64,000 bases of DNA from Cohnella faecalis (GTDB lineage Bacteria > Bacillota > Bacilli > Paenibacillales > Paenibacillaceae). Within the stretch, counting starts at the first letter, position 1, and the number at the start of each line of letters is the position of its first letter. The notes below the pieces were generated by a model. The model searched no databases. It was given only the letters and a program-made list of their open reading frames with translations, and was not told the origin of the DNA. The stretch covers positions 1-64,000 of the forward strand of contig NZ_QXJM01000016.1 in assembly GCF_003570905.1 (NCBI RefSeq), in the 5' to 3' direction. Below, piece after piece: positions 17,081 to 29,246 of this stretch. The translations under genes were made by a program, and so were the position numbers.

Positions 17081-17518
17081 ATGTTGATCCCCAAACGCGT
17101 CAAACACCGCAAGCAACACCGCGGTAAAATGAAAGGCATGGCCAAAGGCGGCACGGAAGTGCACTTCGGCGAATACGGCCTTCAAGCACAAGAGCCTTCG
17201 TGGGTGACGAACCGTCAAATCGAAGCCGCTCGTATCGCCATGACACGTTACATCAAACGTGGCGGTAAAGTATGGATCAAAATTTTCCCTTCTAAACCGA
17301 TTACCCAAAAGCCTCTTGAGGTTCGGATGGGTAGCGGTAAAGGTAACGTTGAGAAATGGGTAGCTGTTGTCAAACCGGGCAAAATCTTGTTCGAACTGGC
17401 AGGAGTACCCGAGGAGATCGCACGCGAAGCAATGCGTCTTGCTGCGCACAAGCTGCCTATTAAGACGAAGTTTGTGAAACGTGAAGAACTGGGTGGTGAA
17501 GCGAATGAAGGCCAGTGA
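17081..17518 (+). CDS. rplP: 50S ribosomal protein L16
   Basis: L16 helps shape the A site and contacts tRNA elbow and 23S rRNA. The 145-residue product begins [19 protein letters not shown] and has the central [18 protein letters not shown] typical of the family. The ribosome binding site GAAGGAGG is inside the end of rpsC. The 3' end overlaps the start of rpmC by 14 bases, indicating translational coupling. Confidence 0.97.
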   Translation: MLIPKRVKHRKQHRGKMKGMAKGGTEVHFGEYGLQAQEPSWVTNRQIEAARIAMTRYIKRGGKVWIKIFPSKPITQKPLEVRMGSGKGNVEKWVAVVKPGKILFELAGVPEEIAREAMRLAAHKLPIKTKFVKREELGGEANEGQ

Positions 17519-17702
17519 ATTCCGTAATCTCACATCGGCTGAGCTCGAACAGAAGGTTTCCGGCTTTAAGGAAGAACTGTTCAACCTCCGTTTCCAACTG
17601 GCTACTGGCCAGCTGGACAACCCGCATCGTATCGGCGAACTGCGGAAAGAAATCGCCCGGGCCAAAACCATTTTGCGCGAGCGTGAACTCGGCATCGGTT
17701 AA
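17505..17702 (+). CDS. rpmC: 50S ribosomal protein L29
   Basis: L29 is a small two-helix protein near the tunnel exit, beside L23. The 65-residue product [18 protein letters not shown] has the usual length. ATG 17505 is preferred over the in-frame GTG at 17481 because the family starts with MKASE and GGGTGGTGA lies just upstream, inside rplP. It is followed by rpsQ after 42 bases. Confidence 0.96.
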   Translation: MKASEFRNLTSAELEQKVSGFKEELFNLRFQLATGQLDNPHRIGELRKEIARAKTILRERELGIG

Positions 17703-17744
17703 TACCAAGGCGGACTGAACCCTGTTTTGGAAGGAGGATTACCT

Positions 17745-18011
17745 TTGAGCGAACGCAACAACAACCGTAAAGTGCAAATCGGTAAAGTCGTGAGCGACAA
17801 AATGGACAAAACGATCGTGGTGGCTGTCGAAACGTACAAAAAACACAGCCTGTATCATAAACGCATCAAATACACGAAAAAGTTCAAGGCTCATGATGAG
17901 AACAACGACGCTAAAATCGGCGATACCGTGAGAATCATGGAGACCCGCCCATTGTCGAAAGACAAAACGTGGCGTCTGGTCGAAATTACCGAAAAAGCAG
18001 TCATCGTGTAA
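17745..18011 (+). CDS. rpsQ: 30S ribosomal protein S17
   Basis: S17 is an OB-fold protein that binds the 5' domain of 16S rRNA. I place the start at TTG 17745 ([20 protein letters not shown]), 7 bases after AAGGAGG; a longer reading from 17727 would begin inside that binding site. The product is 88 residues and has the core [20 protein letters not shown] and [16 protein letters not shown]. Confidence 0.95.
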   Translation: MSERNNNRKVQIGKVVSDKMDKTIVVAVETYKKHSLYHKRIKYTKKFKAHDENNDAKIGDTVRIMETRPLSKDKTWRLVEITEKAVIV

Positions 18012-18091
18012 AGAGAACTGGCCGCTGCGACCGTTACTCAGTGCGTTCGTCGCGTGTCGGTCGTCAGCATAACTGAAAGGAGGAACTTGCG

Positions 18092-18460
18092 ATGATTCAA
18101 CCGTTTACGCGTCTGGCAGTTGCCGACAACTCCGGAGCGAAAGAACTGATGTGCATCCGTGTACTTGGTGGTACTGGACGCCGCGTCGGTCACATCGGCG
18201 ATCTGATCGTTGCTTCCGTCAAACAAGCAACACCAGGCGGCGTTGTCAAGAAAGGCGACGTAGTAAAATGCGTTATCGTACGTACGAAGTTTTCTACACG
18301 CCGTAAAGACGGATCCTATATCGCATTCGACGAGAATGCGGCCGTAATCGTAAAAGAAGACAAAAGCCCGCGCGGCACCCGGATCTTTGGACCGGTAGCA
18401 CGTGAGCTCCGCGAACGCGATTTCATGAAAATTATTTCCCTGGCGCCGGAAGTTCTTTAA
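18092..18460 (+). CDS. rplN: 50S ribosomal protein L14
   Basis: L14 lies at the subunit interface and forms bridges to 16S rRNA; it is also the target of the silencing factor RsfS. The 122-residue product starts [19 protein letters not shown], standard for the family, and ends REFMK-like [24 protein letters not shown] precedes the ATG. An 80-base gap to rpsQ carries no clear signal. Confidence 0.97.
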   Translation: MIQPFTRLAVADNSGAKELMCIRVLGGTGRRVGHIGDLIVASVKQATPGGVVKKGDVVKCVIVRTKFSTRRKDGSYIAFDENAAVIVKEDKSPRGTRIFGPVARELRERDFMKIISLAPEVL

Positions 18461-18497
18461 TAACCGGCCGTGGACCTAACAGGCAGGAGGTGGACCC

Positions 18498-18851
18498 ATG
18501 CCACGCGTTAAAAAAGTGCTCGAATCGCACAACAATAAACTGCACGTGAAAAAAGACGACAACGTTCTTGTTATCACGGGTAAAGACAAAGGTAAAAAAG
18601 GACGCATCATCGCCGCATACCCGCGCGAAAATCGCGTATTGGTCGAAGGCGTCAATATGGTGAAGCGCCATACTCGTCCGAATCCGGCTAACCCGCAAGG
18701 CGGCATCATCGAGCGGGAAGCTCCGATTCACGTTTCCAACGTTATGCACATCGACCCGAAAAGCGGCAAACCAACGCGTATCGGATACAAAGTGCTAGAC
18801 AACGGCACAAAAGTCCGGGTAGCAAAACGTTCCGGCCAAGAGATCGACTAA
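18498..18851 (+). CDS. rplX: 50S ribosomal protein L24
   Basis: L24 is an assembly-initiating protein of the 50S subunit. A KOW motif is present in [20 protein letters not shown]. The product is 117 residues, slightly longer than the roughly 103 of Bacillus because of the N-terminal stretch [16 protein letters not shown]; the binding site AGGAGGTGG 5 bases before ATG 18498 supports this start. It is followed by rplE. Confidence 0.95.
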   Translation: MPRVKKVLESHNNKLHVKKDDNVLVITGKDKGKKGRIIAAYPRENRVLVEGVNMVKRHTRPNPANPQGGIIEREAPIHVSNVMHIDPKSGKPTRIGYKVLDNGTKVRVAKRSGQEID

Positions 18852-18887
18852 TACCAAGTTTTGACGGAAAGGAGGTCACTGTGACAC

Positions 18888-19430
18888 ATGGCAGCAAGAT
18901 TGAAAGAACGTTTCAATAACGAAATCACTCCTGCTCTGATGCAGAAGTTTAGCTACAAATCGGTTATGCAAGTGCCGAAAGTAGAAAAAATCGTCATCAA
19001 CATGGGTGTCGGCGAAGCGGTTCAAAACTCCAAGGTGTTGGATGCGGCAGTTGTGGACATGCAAAAGATCGCTGGTCAAAAGCCGGTCATTACCCGTGCT
19101 AAGAAATCGATCGCAGGTTTCCGCTTGCGTGAGAATTTGCCAATCGGCGTGAAAGTAACGCTGCGCGGCGACCGGATGTATTACTTCCTCGACAAGCTGT
19201 TCAACATTTCCTTGCCTCGCGTTCGCGACTTCCGCGGCGTGTCCTCGAAATCGTTCGACGGACGCGGCAACTACACGCTTGGATTGAAAGAACAACTGAT
19301 TTTCCCTGAGATCGAATACGATCAAATCGATAAAGTCCGCGGGATGGACATCGTCATCGTAACGACGGCGCAATCCGACGAAGAAGCGCGCGAGCTGCTC
19401 ACCCAATTGGGCATGCCGTTCACGAAGTGA
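18888..19430 (+). CDS. rplE: 50S ribosomal protein L5
   Basis: L5 binds 5S rRNA and forms part of the central protuberance. The 180-residue product contains [20 protein letters not shown], the loop [20 protein letters not shown] and the C-terminal [20 protein letters not shown]. Ribosome binding site AAAGGAGG is 10 bases before the ATG. Order rplX-rplE-rpsN is standard. Confidence 0.97.
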   Translation: MAARLKERFNNEITPALMQKFSYKSVMQVPKVEKIVINMGVGEAVQNSKVLDAAVVDMQKIAGQKPVITRAKKSIAGFRLRENLPIGVKVTLRGDRMYYFLDKLFNISLPRVRDFRGVSSKSFDGRGNYTLGLKEQLIFPEIEYDQIDKVRGMDIVIVTTAQSDEEARELLTQLGMPFTK

Positions 19431-19468
19431 CGAGAGCCCGCCAAACCCATTGGGAGGTGTAGTAGCAA

Positions 19469-19654
19469 GTGGCAAAAACGTCAATGAAAATCAAGCAACA
19501 GCGCGAGCCTAAATTCAAAGTCCGCGCATACACGCGCTGCGAACGTTGCGGCCGTCCGCATTCCGTTTTTCAGAAGTTCAAAATTTGCCGGATTTGTTTC
19601 CGCGAATTGGCATACAAAGGCCAGATTCCTGGCGTCAAAAAAGCGAGCTGGTAA
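19469..19654 (+). CDS. rpsN: 30S ribosomal protein S14, zinc type
   Basis: S14 type Z, 61 residues, with two CxxC pairs binding zinc in CERCGRP and CRICFRE. This C+ form is the housekeeping S14 in Bacilli, whereas zinc-free paralogues are induced on zinc starvation. It starts at GTG 19469 ([16 protein letters not shown]) after GGGAGGTG. It sits between rplE and rpsH in the spc part of the superoperon. Confidence 0.96.
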   Translation: MAKTSMKIKQQREPKFKVRAYTRCERCGRPHSVFQKFKICRICFRELAYKGQIPGVKKASW

Positions 19655-19684
19655 TCAGCCTAGTACGGGAAGGAGGTTTACCCC

Positions 19685-20083
<399 letters not shown>

Positions 20084-20113
20084 TAGAACCCGCACAAGAT
20101 AGGAGGTGTACCC

Positions 20114-20656
20114 ATGTCCCGTATCGGACGTAAACCGATCCAGGTGCCTAACGGCGTGAACGTGAACCTGGACAACAACGTCATCACGGTCAAAGGCCCG
20201 AAGGGCACCTTGTCCCGTGAATTGCACAAAGATATGAAGGTAACGGTTGAGGCGGATGTTATTACCGTCGAACGTCCTTCCGAGAACAAACTTCACCGCT
20301 CGCTGCACGGAACGACCCGCAGCGTAGTAGCTAATATGGTAAGCGGCGTAACCGACGGTTTTGCTCGCAACCTTGAGCTAGTCGGCGTAGGGTACCGCGC
20401 AAGCAAGTCCGGCGACAAGCTGGTACTGAACGTTGGTTACTCCCACCCGGTTGAATTCGTACCGCAAGCCGGCATCGAATTCGAAGTGCCGGCTCAAAAC
20501 AGAATCACGATCCGCGGCATCGACAAGGAATTGGTCGGCGCAACGGCAGCAAAAGTCCGCGCAGTACGCGAGCCTGAGCCTTACAAAGGCAAAGGGATCA
20601 AATACGAAGGCGAACGCATTATCCGCAAAGAGGGTAAAGCCGGCAAGAAGAAGTAA
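20114..20656 (+). CDS. rplF: 50S ribosomal protein L6
   Basis: L6 is a two-domain protein near the factor-binding site of the 50S subunit. The 180-residue product starts [20 protein letters not shown] and ends with the signature [29 protein letters not shown] precedes the ATG. A 99-base gap to rplR follows. Confidence 0.97.
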   Translation: MSRIGRKPIQVPNGVNVNLDNNVITVKGPKGTLSRELHKDMKVTVEADVITVERPSENKLHRSLHGTTRSVVANMVSGVTDGFARNLELVGVGYRASKSGDKLVLNVGYSHPVEFVPQAGIEFEVPAQNRITIRGIDKELVGATAAKVRAVREPEPYKGKGIKYEGERIIRKEGKAGKKK

Positions 20657-20755
20657 TCGCCAGGCGGCGTGAAGCCGCATGAGGCAGCCTGACAACCGTC
20701 CGCAACTACCGTTGCTTGTAACGGTTGCAACAGTTAGAAAGGAGTGAATCTCGGA

Positions 20756-21124
20756 ATGATTACCAAAGGCGACAAGAATAAAGCCCGTCTGAAGCGCCAC
20801 CTTCGCGTTCGCAAGAAAATTAGCGGAACGACGCAGCGTCCGCGCCTCAACGTATTCCGTTCCTCGAAGCACATCTACGTGCAGCTGATCGATGACATTC
20901 AAGGCGTAACGCTTGCCAGCGCATCTACGGTTGATAAAGAACTGGCTGGTCAAGTCGGCAACGGCGGCAGCGTCGAAGCGGCTCGTAAAGTCGGAGAGCT
21001 TATCGCTAAGCGCGCTAAAGACAAAGGGTACGAGAACGTCGTGTTCGATCGCGGCGGCTACTTGTACCACGGACGGATCCAAGCTCTTGCTGACGCGGCT
21101 CGCGAAGCCGGTCTGCAGTTCTAG
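20756..21124 (+). CDS. rplR: 50S ribosomal protein L18
   Basis: L18 binds 5S rRNA with L5 in the central protuberance. I take ATG 20756 ([20 protein letters not shown]), 11 bases after AAAGGAG; the in-frame GTG at 20744 overlaps the binding site. The product is 122 residues with the core [20 protein letters not shown] and the C-terminal [20 protein letters not shown]. Confidence 0.96.
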   Translation: MITKGDKNKARLKRHLRVRKKISGTTQRPRLNVFRSSKHIYVQLIDDIQGVTLASASTVDKELAGQVGNGGSVEAARKVGELIAKRAKDKGYENVVFDRGGYLYHGRIQALADAAREAGLQF

Positions 21125-21153
21125 AACATTTTTAGTACAAGGAGGTTAACGAC

Positions 21154-21651
21154 TTGCGTGTAGATCCGAATACGTTGGAACTGACGGAAAAAATGGTCCA
21201 AATCAATCGCGTCGCGAAAGTCGTCAAAGGCGGACGTCGCTTCAGCTTCAGCGCGCTCGTCGTCGTTGGCGATGGCAAGGGATGGGTCGGCGCCGGAATC
21301 GGCAAAGCCGGCGAAGTTCCTGACGCGATTCGCAAAGGCGTCGATGACGCTAAGAAAAATCTCGTATACGTTCCGCTGGTCGGCACGACGATTCCGCACG
21401 CCGTTACGGGTCACTTCGGCGCCGGCAAAGTGCTGTTGAAACCGGCATCCGAAGGTACCGGCGTTATCGCGGGCGGTCCTGTCCGCGCGGTGCTCGAACT
21501 TGCTGGAGTCGGCGATATTTTGACGAAATCGCTGGGTTCCTCCAACTCGATTAACATGGTTAATGCGACGTTGGAAGGTCTTTCCCGATTGAAACGCGCT
21601 GAAGACGTAGCTAAGCTCCGCGGTAAAACCGTGCAAGAGCTGCTAGGTTAA
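21154..21651 (+). CDS. rpsE: 30S ribosomal protein S5
   Basis: S5 lies at the mRNA entry and decoding region and is the site of spectinomycin-resistance changes. The 165-residue product has the double-stranded RNA-binding N-domain with [19 protein letters not shown] and the C-domain around [20 protein letters not shown]. It starts at TTG 21154 ([20 protein letters not shown]), 7 bases after AAGGAGG. Confidence 0.96.
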   Translation: MRVDPNTLELTEKMVQINRVAKVVKGGRRFSFSALVVVGDGKGWVGAGIGKAGEVPDAIRKGVDDAKKNLVYVPLVGTTIPHAVTGHFGAGKVLLKPASEGTGVIAGGPVRAVLELAGVGDILTKSLGSSNSINMVNATLEGLSRLKRAEDVAKLRGKTVQELLG

Positions 21652-21664
21652 GGAGGGGTATAGA

Positions 21665-21844
21665 ATGGCAAAATTGCAAATCACCCTCGTCCGCAGCCTA
21701 ATCGGTCGTCCGGGAGTTCAACGTCAAACCGTGCAATCGCTCGGTTTGAGCAAATTGAACCAAACTGTTGTTAAAGAAGACAATGCGGCCATCCGCGGCA
21801 TGGTTAACCATGTTAGCCACCTGATCGAAGTTAAAGAAGTATAA
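21665..21844 (+). CDS. rpmD: 50S ribosomal protein L30
   Basis: A 59-residue L30, too short for many ORF filters. It reads [20 protein letters not shown] and ends [16 protein letters not shown], standard for the family. AAGGAGGGG lies 6 bases before the ATG and overlaps the end of rpsE. It binds 23S rRNA near the 5S rRNA region. A 77-base gap follows before rplO. Confidence 0.95.
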   Translation: MAKLQITLVRSLIGRPGVQRQTVQSLGLSKLNQTVVKEDNAAIRGMVNHVSHLIEVKEV

Positions 21845-21921
21845 ACCGACTCTTTATGCGGTCATGCGTGAAAAGCGCATGACGCTAAAGGGGTACAACA
21901 CTCAAGGAGGTGCGACGTACG

Positions 21922-22364
21922 ATGAAATTGCATGAGCTCTCTCCTGCTGAAGGCTCCAAGTTCAGCAGCAAGCGTGTCGGCCGCGGTGCCGGCAGCGGTC
22001 TCGGCAAAACATCCGGTCGCGGTCACAAAGGGCAAAACGCCCGTTCCGGTGGCGGCGTACGTCCCGGATTCGAGGGCGGCCAAAACCCTCTGTACCGCCG
22101 CGTTCCGAAGCGCGGTTTCAACAACGACCGTTTCGCTACGGTTTTTGCGATTGTTAACCTGAATCAATTGAACGGATTTTCAGCTGGCACGGAAGTAACT
22201 CCGGAATTGCTGCTTTCCGAAGGGATCCTCAAGAACCCTAAAGACGGCATCAAAATCCTGGGCAACGGCGAACTGAACGTGCAACTTACGGTTAAAGCAC
22301 ACAAGTTTTCGCAATCCGCTGTAGAAAAAATCCAGGCCGCCGGCGGTAAAACCGAGGTGATCTA

Positions 22365-22365
<1 letters not shown>
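21922..22365 (+). CDS. rplO: 50S ribosomal protein L15
   Basis: L15 is a late assembly protein of the 50S subunit with a long glycine-rich basic extension, here [23 protein letters not shown] 21922 gives 147 residues ([20 protein letters not shown]); the in-frame start at 21910 overlaps the AAGGAGG binding site. The stop overlaps the ATG of secY by one base, coupling the two. Confidence 0.96.
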
Positions 22366-24330
<1,965 letters not shown>

Positions 24331-24336
24331 TCGGCC

Positions 24337-25092
24337 ATGATCGTATGCAAGTCCGAAACGGAACTGAACTTGATGCGGGAAGCCGGCCGGATAGTCGCCG
24401 AGACGCACCGTCTTATGAAAGAGGCGGTCGTACCGGGCGTCACTACCGCGGAACTGGACCGGATTGCGGAAGCGTACATCCGGAGTCAGGGCGCCGTTCC
24501 TTCCTTCAAAGGCTATAACGGTTTTCCGGCCAGCATATGCGCTTCCACGAACGAGGAGCTCGTTCACGGGTTCCCTGGACCGCGGAAGCTCATGGAAGGC
24601 GACATCATCAGCATCGACATCGGCGCGCAGTACAAAGGTTATCATGGCGATTCGGCCTGGACCTACGGTGTCGGGACGATATCGGAAGAAGCGCAGCGTC
24701 TTTTGGACGTGACCGAAGCATCGCTATATGCGGGCCTCGAGCTTGTCCGCCCCGACGTCCGGCTGTTCACCGTATCGCACGGCATCCAAAAAGTCATCGA
24801 AGAGGCGGGCTTCTCCGTCGTCAGAGAATATGTCGGTCACGGCATCGGCTCTAACTTGCACGAGGAACCGCAAATTCCGAACTACGGCGTTCCCGACCGC
24901 GGCCCAAGGCTTAAAGCGGGAATGACGCTGGCGATCGAACCGATGGTTATCGTCGGAGATCGGAAAGTGAAAACTCTCGCGGACAAATGGACGGTCGTCA
25001 CGGTGGACGGATCGCTGTGCGCGCATTTCGAGCATACGGTTGCCGTAACCGAGGACGGGTATGAAATACTTACTCGTGCTGAGGTCAGGTGA
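24337..25092 (+). CDS. map: Methionine aminopeptidase, type I
   Basis: Removes the N-terminal methionine of new proteins. The 251-residue product has the five metal ligands D94 (ISIDIG), D105 (YHGDSA), H168 (GHGIG), E201 (IEPM) and E232 (FEHTV), and the substrate-site histidine H77 in VHGFPG. Ribosome binding site is weak (GAGGGTAA), in keeping with coupling to adk. It is followed by a KOW-domain gene and infA, as in Bacillus. Confidence 0.96.
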   Translation: MIVCKSETELNLMREAGRIVAETHRLMKEAVVPGVTTAELDRIAEAYIRSQGAVPSFKGYNGFPASICASTNEELVHGFPGPRKLMEGDIISIDIGAQYKGYHGDSAWTYGVGTISEEAQRLLDVTEASLYAGLELVRPDVRLFTVSHGIQKVIEEAGFSVVREYVGHGIGSNLHEEPQIPNYGVPDRGPRLKAGMTLAIEPMVIVGDRKVKTLADKWTVVTVDGSLCAHFEHTVAVTEDGYEILTRAEVR

Positions 25093-25098
25093 AAAGCA

Positions 25099-25406
25099 AT
25101 GACGGTTAATGCGAAGCTTGAGCCCGGGATCTCGTAAGGAGTCGGCGCGGCAGAGATGAAGGGCAGCTTTCCGTTGTGATCGCCCTGGTAGACGAGCGAT
25201 CCGCGCTCGTGGCCGACGGCGATCATCGCCGATTCGATCGGCCCAAACGTAAAAACGTGCTGCATCTCGAACCGCTCGGATTTCGAAGCGACGAAGTGGC
25301 AAGCAGTCTTCAGGATACCGGCCGCGTGACCAACGCGAAGCTCCGGTATGCGATCGAAGCTGCCGAGCGACGACTCGAAGCGCATGCTGAAGAGAAAGGA
25401 GAATGA
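25099..25406 (+). CDS. KOW-domain RNA-binding protein (YbzG-like), frameshifted
   Basis: A small KOW-domain protein of the L14e/L27e-like family regularly found between map and infA in Bacilli. From ATG 25099 it reads [10 protein letters not shown], then the frame breaks at the GGG run 25126-25128. With one more G it continues [18 protein letters not shown] and [20 protein letters not shown] to the stop at 25404-25406, about 102 residues. The continuation matches the family (RNA binding through the KOW fold, then RPKRKN). Function on the ribosome is not established. The loss of one base in a G run suggests a sequence error rather than a pseudogene. The stop overlaps the region just before infA. 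Confidence 0.75.
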
Positions 25407-25408
25407 CG

Positions 25409-25624
25409 GTGGCCAAAGAGGACGTCATCGAGGTAGAAGGAACGGTTATCGAACCGCTGCCGAATGCGATGTTCAAAGTGGAACTCGAGAACGGACACCA
25501 GATTCTGGCGCACGTATCCGGCAAGCTTCGGATGCATTTCATCCGGATTTTGACGGGGGATAAAGTGGTTATTCAACTTTCGCCATATGATCTGACGCGG
25601 GGCCGTATCACCTACCGCAAATAA
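25409..25624 (+). CDS. infA: Translation initiation factor IF-1
   Basis: IF-1 is a small OB-fold protein that binds the A site of the 30S subunit during initiation. The 71-residue product reads [20 protein letters not shown] and ends [15 protein letters not shown] choose GTG 25409 because AAAGGAG lies 8 bases upstream and the family starts MAKED; an ATG at 25403 is too close to the binding site. Confidence 0.95.
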   Translation: MAKEDVIEVEGTVIEPLPNAMFKVELENGHQILAHVSGKLRMHFIRILTGDKVVIQLSPYDLTRGRITYRK

Positions 25625-25777
<153 letters not shown>

Positions 25778-25795
25778 GAGGAGGTGCTCTAACGC

Positions 25796-26164
25796 ATGGC
25801 ACGTATAGCTGGTGTTGACCTTCCCCGCGACAAGCGCGTGGAAATCGCCCTGACGTACATCTACGGCATCGGCAAAACGACTTCCCAGAAGCTGATCGCT
25901 TCGACAGAAGTTAACCCGAACACGCGCGTTCGCGACCTGACGGAAGACGAGCTGGCTCGTCTGCGCGAAGCAATCGACAAATCGCTCAAAGTAGAAGGCG
26001 ATCTTCGCCGCGAAATCGCTTTGAACATCAAACGTCTCGTTGAAATCGGCTGCTATCGCGGTGTACGTCATCGCCGTGGACTCCCGGTTCGCGGTCAACG
26101 CACGAAGACAAACGCCCGCACGCGCAAAGGTCCGCGTCGTACGGTAGCTAATAAGAAGAAGTAA
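25796..26164 (+). CDS. rpsM: 30S ribosomal protein S13
   Basis: S13 sits at the top of the 30S head and forms bridges to the 50S and contacts to P-site tRNA. The 122-residue product starts [20 protein letters not shown] and ends with the basic tail around [28 protein letters not shown] precedes the ATG. It lies 18 bases upstream of rpsK. Confidence 0.97.
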   Translation: MARIAGVDLPRDKRVEIALTYIYGIGKTTSQKLIASTEVNPNTRVRDLTEDELARLREAIDKSLKVEGDLRREIALNIKRLVEIGCYRGVRHRRGLPVRGQRTKTNARTRKGPRRTVANKKK

Positions 26165-26182
26165 GAAAGGAGGATAACCTGC

Positions 26183-26581
26183 ATGGCACAAAAAGGGAAG
26201 AAAGTCGTCCGCACAAAGCGTCGTGACCGGAAGAATATCGATACGGGCGTAGCACACATCCGTTCGACGTTCAACAACACGATCGTGACGATCACTGATC
26301 CTCACGGCAACGCGATTTCTTGGGCGAGCTCCGGAAACCTTGGTTTCAAAGGCTCGCGTAAAAGCACTCCGTTCGCAGCGCAAATGGCAGCTGAGACTGC
26401 AGCTCGCGCAGCAATGGAGCACGGCATGCGCGTAGTCGAAGTCATGGTTAAAGGCCCGGGCGCTGGACGCGAAGCGGCGATTCGTTCGTTGCAAGCTGCA
26501 GGCCTTGAAGTCAGCATGATCAAAGACGTAACGCCGATCCCGCACAACGGCTGCCGTCCTCCGAAACGCCGTCGCGTATAA
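26183..26581 (+). CDS. rpsK: 30S ribosomal protein S11
   Basis: S11 is part of the 30S platform near the E site. The 132-residue product has [20 protein letters not shown] and ends [14 protein letters not shown], the conserved C-terminus. AAAGGAGG precedes the ATG. A structured 170-base gap separates it from rpoA. Confidence 0.97.
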   Translation: MAQKGKKVVRTKRRDRKNIDTGVAHIRSTFNNTIVTITDPHGNAISWASSGNLGFKGSRKSTPFAAQMAAETAARAAMEHGMRVVEVMVKGPGAGREAAIRSLQAAGLEVSMIKDVTPIPHNGCRPPKRRRV

Positions 26582-26652
26582 TCGCGCCGCAATGTGGTAT
26601 CAAACAAGAACAACTTGTGAATAATGGTTGTATTGGTTAGGCATACTACATG

Positions 26653-26732
26653 GTTTACCCCCTGAATGATTCTCCTCACGATGAGGTTGAACGATAGCGG
26701 CACGGTAAACAAACGGCAACGTCAGCGACGTT
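26653..26732 (+). promoter_or_regulatory. Folded leader upstream of rpoA
   Basis: Within the gap rpsK-rpoA three perfect helices can be read: GTTTACC (26653-26659) with GGTAAAC (26704-26710), inside it CCTCA (26674-26678) with TGAGG (26682-26686), and downstream AACGTC (26718-26723) with GACGTT (26727-26732) directly ahead of the ribosome binding site GGAGGG. No T run follows any of them. A control of rpoA translation or mRNA processing is possible but not shown. Confidence 0.45.
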
Positions 26733-26751
26733 TTGAAGGAGGGTTATGGTT

Positions 26752-27696
26752 GTGATTGTGATCGAAAAGCCGAAAATCGAGTCAGTGGATATTCATGAAG
26801 ACAAAAAATACGGTAAGTTCGTCGTCGAGCCGCTGGAACGCGGCTACGGGATGACGTTGGGTAACTCCCTTCGCCGTATTCTTCTGTCGTCCTTGCCGGG
26901 CGCAGCCGTCATATCGGTACAGATTGACGGAGTTCTTCATGAGTTCTCCACGATCCCGGGCGTCATTGAGGATGTAACCGAAATTATCCTCAACCTGAAG
27001 CGTTTGTCGCTCAAGATTCACTCCGATGAGGAGAAAGTTTTGGAGATCGACGCAGAAGGCGAAGGCATCGTGACGGCCGGCGATATTAGAGCCGACAGCG
27101 ATGTGGAGATTTTGAATCCGGATCTGCACATTGCAACTCTGGCTTCAGGCGCGCGTCTCCATATGCGCATCTTTGCCAGACAAGGTCGCGGCTACGTCCC
27201 GGCGGATCGCAACAAGAAGGAAGATCAGCCGATCGGCGTTATTCCGATCGATTCGATCTACACGCCTATTACCCGCGTCAACTATCAAGTCGAAAACACC
27301 CGTGTAGGCCAAGTGACCAACTACGACAAGCTCACGCTCGAAGTTTGGACTGACGGAAGTATTCGACCGGAAGAAGCGGTCAGCTTGGGCGCTAAGATCT
27401 TGACGGATCACTTGTCGCTGTTCGTCGGTCTTACGGACGAAGCCAAAGATACCGAAACAATGAAAGAGAAGGAAGAGGACAAGAAAGAGAAAGTGCTTGA
27501 GATGACTATCGAAGAGCTCGATCTTTCCGTCCGCTCCTACAATTGCTTGAAACGCGCCGGCATCAATACGGTTCAAGAGCTGATCACGAAAACCGAAGAG
27601 GACATGATGAAGGTTCGCAATTTGGGCCGCAAGTCCTTGGAGGAAGTTCAAGAGAAGCTCGAAGAGCTCGGATTGGGCTTGCGCCTCGAAGAATAA
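26752..27696 (+). CDS. rpoA: RNA polymerase alpha subunit
   Basis: Alpha subunit of RNA polymerase; the N-domain assembles the core and the C-domain binds UP elements and activators. GTG 26752 ([18 protein letters not shown]) gives 314 residues, the length in Bacillus, and lies 8 bases after GGAGGG; ATG 26746 is too close. Seen are [20 protein letters not shown] in the N-domain and the C-domain core [20 protein letters not shown] with [16 protein letters not shown]. rplQ follows after 21 bases. Confidence 0.96.
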   Translation: MIVIEKPKIESVDIHEDKKYGKFVVEPLERGYGMTLGNSLRRILLSSLPGAAVISVQIDGVLHEFSTIPGVIEDVTEIILNLKRLSLKIHSDEEKVLEIDAEGEGIVTAGDIRADSDVEILNPDLHIATLASGARLHMRIFARQGRGYVPADRNKKEDQPIGVIPIDSIYTPITRVNYQVENTRVGQVTNYDKLTLEVWTDGSIRPEEAVSLGAKILTDHLSLFVGLTDEAKDTETMKEKEEDKKEKVLEMTIEELDLSVRSYNCLKRAGINTVQELITKTEEDMMKVRNLGRKSLEEVQEKLEELGLGLRLEE

Positions 27697-27717
27697 GCAG
27701 CAAAGGAGGGAATACAG

Positions 27718-28083
27718 ATGGCTTATCAGAAACTTAGTCGCGATTCCAGCTCGCGGAAAGCTCTTTTCCGTGACTTGGTAACCGACCTTTTCCTTTACGA
27801 GCGTATCCAAACGACCCAAGCGAAAGCGAAGGAAGTTCGCTCTATCGCCGAAAAACTGATCACCCTCGCCAAACGCGGCGACCTGCACGCTCGTCGTCAG
27901 GTGGCGGCATTCGTGCGTCGGGAGACGATCGACGGCAATCAGGACGCCATCCAAAAACTGTTCTCCGAGTTGGCGCCGCGCTATGCGGAACGTCCAGGCG
28001 GCTATACCCGCATCTTGAAGCTGGGACCCCGTCGTGGCGACTCCGCTCCAATGGTATACCTGGAACTGGTTGACCGCGCGTAA
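27718..28083 (+). CDS. rplQ: 50S ribosomal protein L17
   Basis: L17 lies at the solvent side near the tunnel exit. The 121-residue product starts [20 protein letters not shown] and ends [15 protein letters not shown], normal for Bacilli. AAAGGAGGG precedes the ATG. It is the last gene of the S10-spc-alpha superoperon; an intrinsic terminator follows. Confidence 0.97.
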   Translation: MAYQKLSRDSSSRKALFRDLVTDLFLYERIQTTQAKAKEVRSIAEKLITLAKRGDLHARRQVAAFVRRETIDGNQDAIQKLFSELAPRYAERPGGYTRILKLGPRRGDSAPMVYLELVDRA

Positions 28084-28097
28084 GATACGGAGCAAAG

Positions 28098-28137
28098 AAG
28101 GATGGACCGAATCGAGCATTCGGATCATCCTTTTTTT
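28098..28137 (+). terminator. Terminator of the S10-spc-alpha superoperon
   Basis: AAGGATG (28098-28104) pairs with CATCCTT (28126-28132) and CCGAAT (28107-28112) with ATTCGG (28118-28123), separated by a 2x2 internal loop, then a run of seven T. Confidence 0.92.
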
Positions 28138-28171
28138 GTGGGCTCCGGGATAGACGTAACGGAGGGTCAGC

Positions 28172-28999
28172 ATGCGGAACATTGCTATGATCGTCAGCTA
28201 TGACGGTACGAATTACAGCGGCTTTCAGAGCCAGCCGGGGTGCCTTACAATTCAAGGCGAGCTGGAAAAGGCTTTGTTCGTTCTGACGGGACAGCACATT
28301 CGCGTCAATGGCTCGGGCAGAACGGACGCCGGCGTTCATGCCAAAGGTCAGGTCATTAATTTCCGTACCGACTGCGGCATACCGGTCGAACGCTTCGCGC
28401 TTGCGATCAATGCTCGTCTGCCGGGCGATATCGTCGTTCAATCCGTTTACGAGGCGCCTCAAGAGTTCCATGCTCGTCATGATCCTAAATCCAAGACGTA
28501 TCGATATTCGATCCTTTGCAGCCGCTTTGCCGACGTATTCCGGAGAAAGTACGAGCTGCACCATCCAACGCCGCTTGATTTCGCCGCGATGGCCAAAGGG
28601 CTTGAACATTTGATCGGAGAGCATGATTTCTCGTCCTTCGCTTCTCCGAAGTCGACGAAATCTTCCCATGTGAGGACGATCTATGAGTGCAGGCTGGAGG
28701 TCGAGACGCTCCTCCCATTCGAGGATACCGATGCATGGCGTTATCCGGGCAAGCAACGGGGACGAATTCATTTGTACGTGAAGGGTAACGGGTTCTTGTA
28801 CAACATGGTTCGCATAATCGCGGCTACCGTTATTCTGATTGGCGAAGGCAAGCTGAGCCCGTCCGATATGGCGAGAATTCTGGTCGCCAAAGACCGGTCG
28901 CAGGCGGCTCCGACGGCAGCGCCTCACGCACTGTCCTTATGGGCGCTCGATTATGGCGAAGTCTTCGGAGACAAGCCTGAAACGCCCGATGAAGCCTAA
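28172..28999 (+). CDS. truA: tRNA pseudouridine(38-40) synthase
   Basis: TruA makes pseudouridine at positions 38-40 of the tRNA anticodon stem-loop. The 275-residue product has the catalytic aspartate D52 in GSGRTDAGVHAKGQ and the conserved YDGTNYSGFQ and GNGFLYNMVRII segments. ACGGAGGG precedes the ATG. It lies after the superoperon terminator, so it needs its own promoter or read-through; rplM behind it has a separate promoter. The C-terminal tail after LWALDYGEVF is not conserved in my memory of the family. Confidence 0.95.
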   Translation: MRNIAMIVSYDGTNYSGFQSQPGCLTIQGELEKALFVLTGQHIRVNGSGRTDAGVHAKGQVINFRTDCGIPVERFALAINARLPGDIVVQSVYEAPQEFHARHDPKSKTYRYSILCSRFADVFRRKYELHHPTPLDFAAMAKGLEHLIGEHDFSSFASPKSTKSSHVRTIYECRLEVETLLPFEDTDAWRYPGKQRGRIHLYVKGNGFLYNMVRIIAATVILIGEGKLSPSDMARILVAKDRSQAAPTAAPHALSLWALDYGEVFGDKPETPDEA

Positions 29000-29007
29000 A
29001 ATATCGC

Positions 29008-29036
29008 TTGCTTAAAGAGGCGATTTGCTGTACAAT
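29008..29036 (+). promoter_or_regulatory. Sigma-A promoter of rplM-rpsI
   Basis: TTGCTT at 29008-29013, a 17-base spacer and TACAAT at 29031-29036, about 210 bases before rplM. Confidence 0.75.
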
Positions 29037-29048
29037 AATTTTTGTGCC

Positions 29049-29081
29049 TTCTTCACGGCTTCCCACGGCCCCAGTGAAGAA
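29049..29081 (+). promoter_or_regulatory. Leader hairpin upstream of rplM, candidate L13 leader
   Basis: TTCTTCAC (29049-29056) pairs perfectly with GTGAAGAA (29074-29081), with GGC/GCC inside. It begins 13 bases after the -10 box, so it lies at the 5' end of the rplM transcript. An rplM leader family is known in Bacilli; membership here is inferred from position only. The remaining leader to 29246 shows no second strong helix. Confidence 0.5.
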
Positions 29082-29246
29082 ATGTCACACCGCTTTCGTA
29101 TGCTTCCAAACGCACTCTTGTCTCGGGACGTGCGACATACGGATTCTACTTAAAATAGAGACGCCCGCAAGAAGATAAGTAATGACGGAACATATACAAT
29201 TGCGAACAATAGCTTAAACGGCATAAATTTTGAAGGAGGATGTTTC

